A DNA stretch of 5,281 nucleotides from Lachnospiraceae bacterium (GTDB taxonomy: Bacteria; Bacillota_A; Clostridia; Lachnospirales; Lachnospiraceae). The DNA is taken from positions 1 through 5,281 of the forward strand of contig JAGADM010000152.1 in assembly GCA_017613595.1 (NCBI GenBank), given 5' to 3'. A model generated the notes under the pieces. The model saw only the letters and a program-made list of their open reading frames with translations, searched no databases and was not told where the DNA came from. Position numbers and translations under genes: made by a program. Position 1 is the first letter of the stretch; each line of letters opens with the position of its first letter. Positions 5,265 to 5,281 of this stretch are shown in pieces.

Positions 5265-5273
5265 ATTGTATCA
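5265..5273 (-). promoter_or_regulatory. Probable yitT promoter (extended -10)
   Basis: Minus strand TGA-TACAAT (TACAAT at 5270-5265, 5 of 6 to TATAAT, with the TG of an extended -10 at 5273-5272). The -35 position would lie beyond the window edge, so it cannot be checked. The predicted start near 5258 gives a leader of about 58 nt. Confidence 0.55.
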
Positions 5274-5281
5274 CATTTTCC

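Overview
The window looks like a chromosomal segment of a Gram-positive Firmicute, most likely a gut-type Clostridia/Lachnospiraceae member. The reasons are strong purine-rich ribosome binding sites before nearly every gene, a Bacillus/Clostridium-type LexA box (CGAAC-N4-GTTC form), a YitT-family membrane protein with a C-terminal DUF2179 domain, and a cytoplasmic GH36 alpha-galactosidase. The genus is an inference. The coding sequence is fairly GC-rich and the intergenic promoters are AT-rich. I see no insertion sequence, CRISPR array, tRNA, rRNA or sign of recent transfer.

Layout. Positions 1-162 (minus strand) hold the first 54 codons of glyA, serine hydroxymethyltransferase, cut by the window edge. 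Positions 163-376 are a divergent control region: an extended -10 promoter for glyA, a shared A/T tract, and a consensus-like promoter for the plus-strand gene that is overlaid by two inverted repeats. Positions 377-856 encode a complete dCMP deaminase (ComEB type). A bidirectional terminator (878-921) separates it from a convergent minus-strand block. Read in its own direction, that block is: yitT-like membrane protein (5199-4312), small conserved-looking 98-aa protein (4243-3947), GH36 alpha-galactosidase (3895-1646) and SpoU/TrmH-family RNA methyltransferase (1645-920). The methyltransferase starts with GTG directly after the galactosidase TAA, so those two are almost certainly cotranscribed and translationally coupled.

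How the genes work together. GlyA makes 5,10-methylene-THF and dCMP deaminase makes dUMP, the two substrates of thymidylate synthase, so the divergent pair is coherent for dTTP supply. The galactosidase cleaves terminal alpha-galactosides (melibiose, raffinose family) in the cytoplasm. The methyltransferase probably modifies rRNA or tRNA and has no obvious link to sugar use.

The most interesting signal is in front of the 98-aa gene: TTTACA, a 17-bp spacer and TATTAT, with a LexA box filling the spacer. This predicts that the small protein of unknown function is an SOS-response gene. Because I see no terminator in the 51 bp before the galactosidase, the SOS promoter may also read into the galactosidase and methyltransferase.
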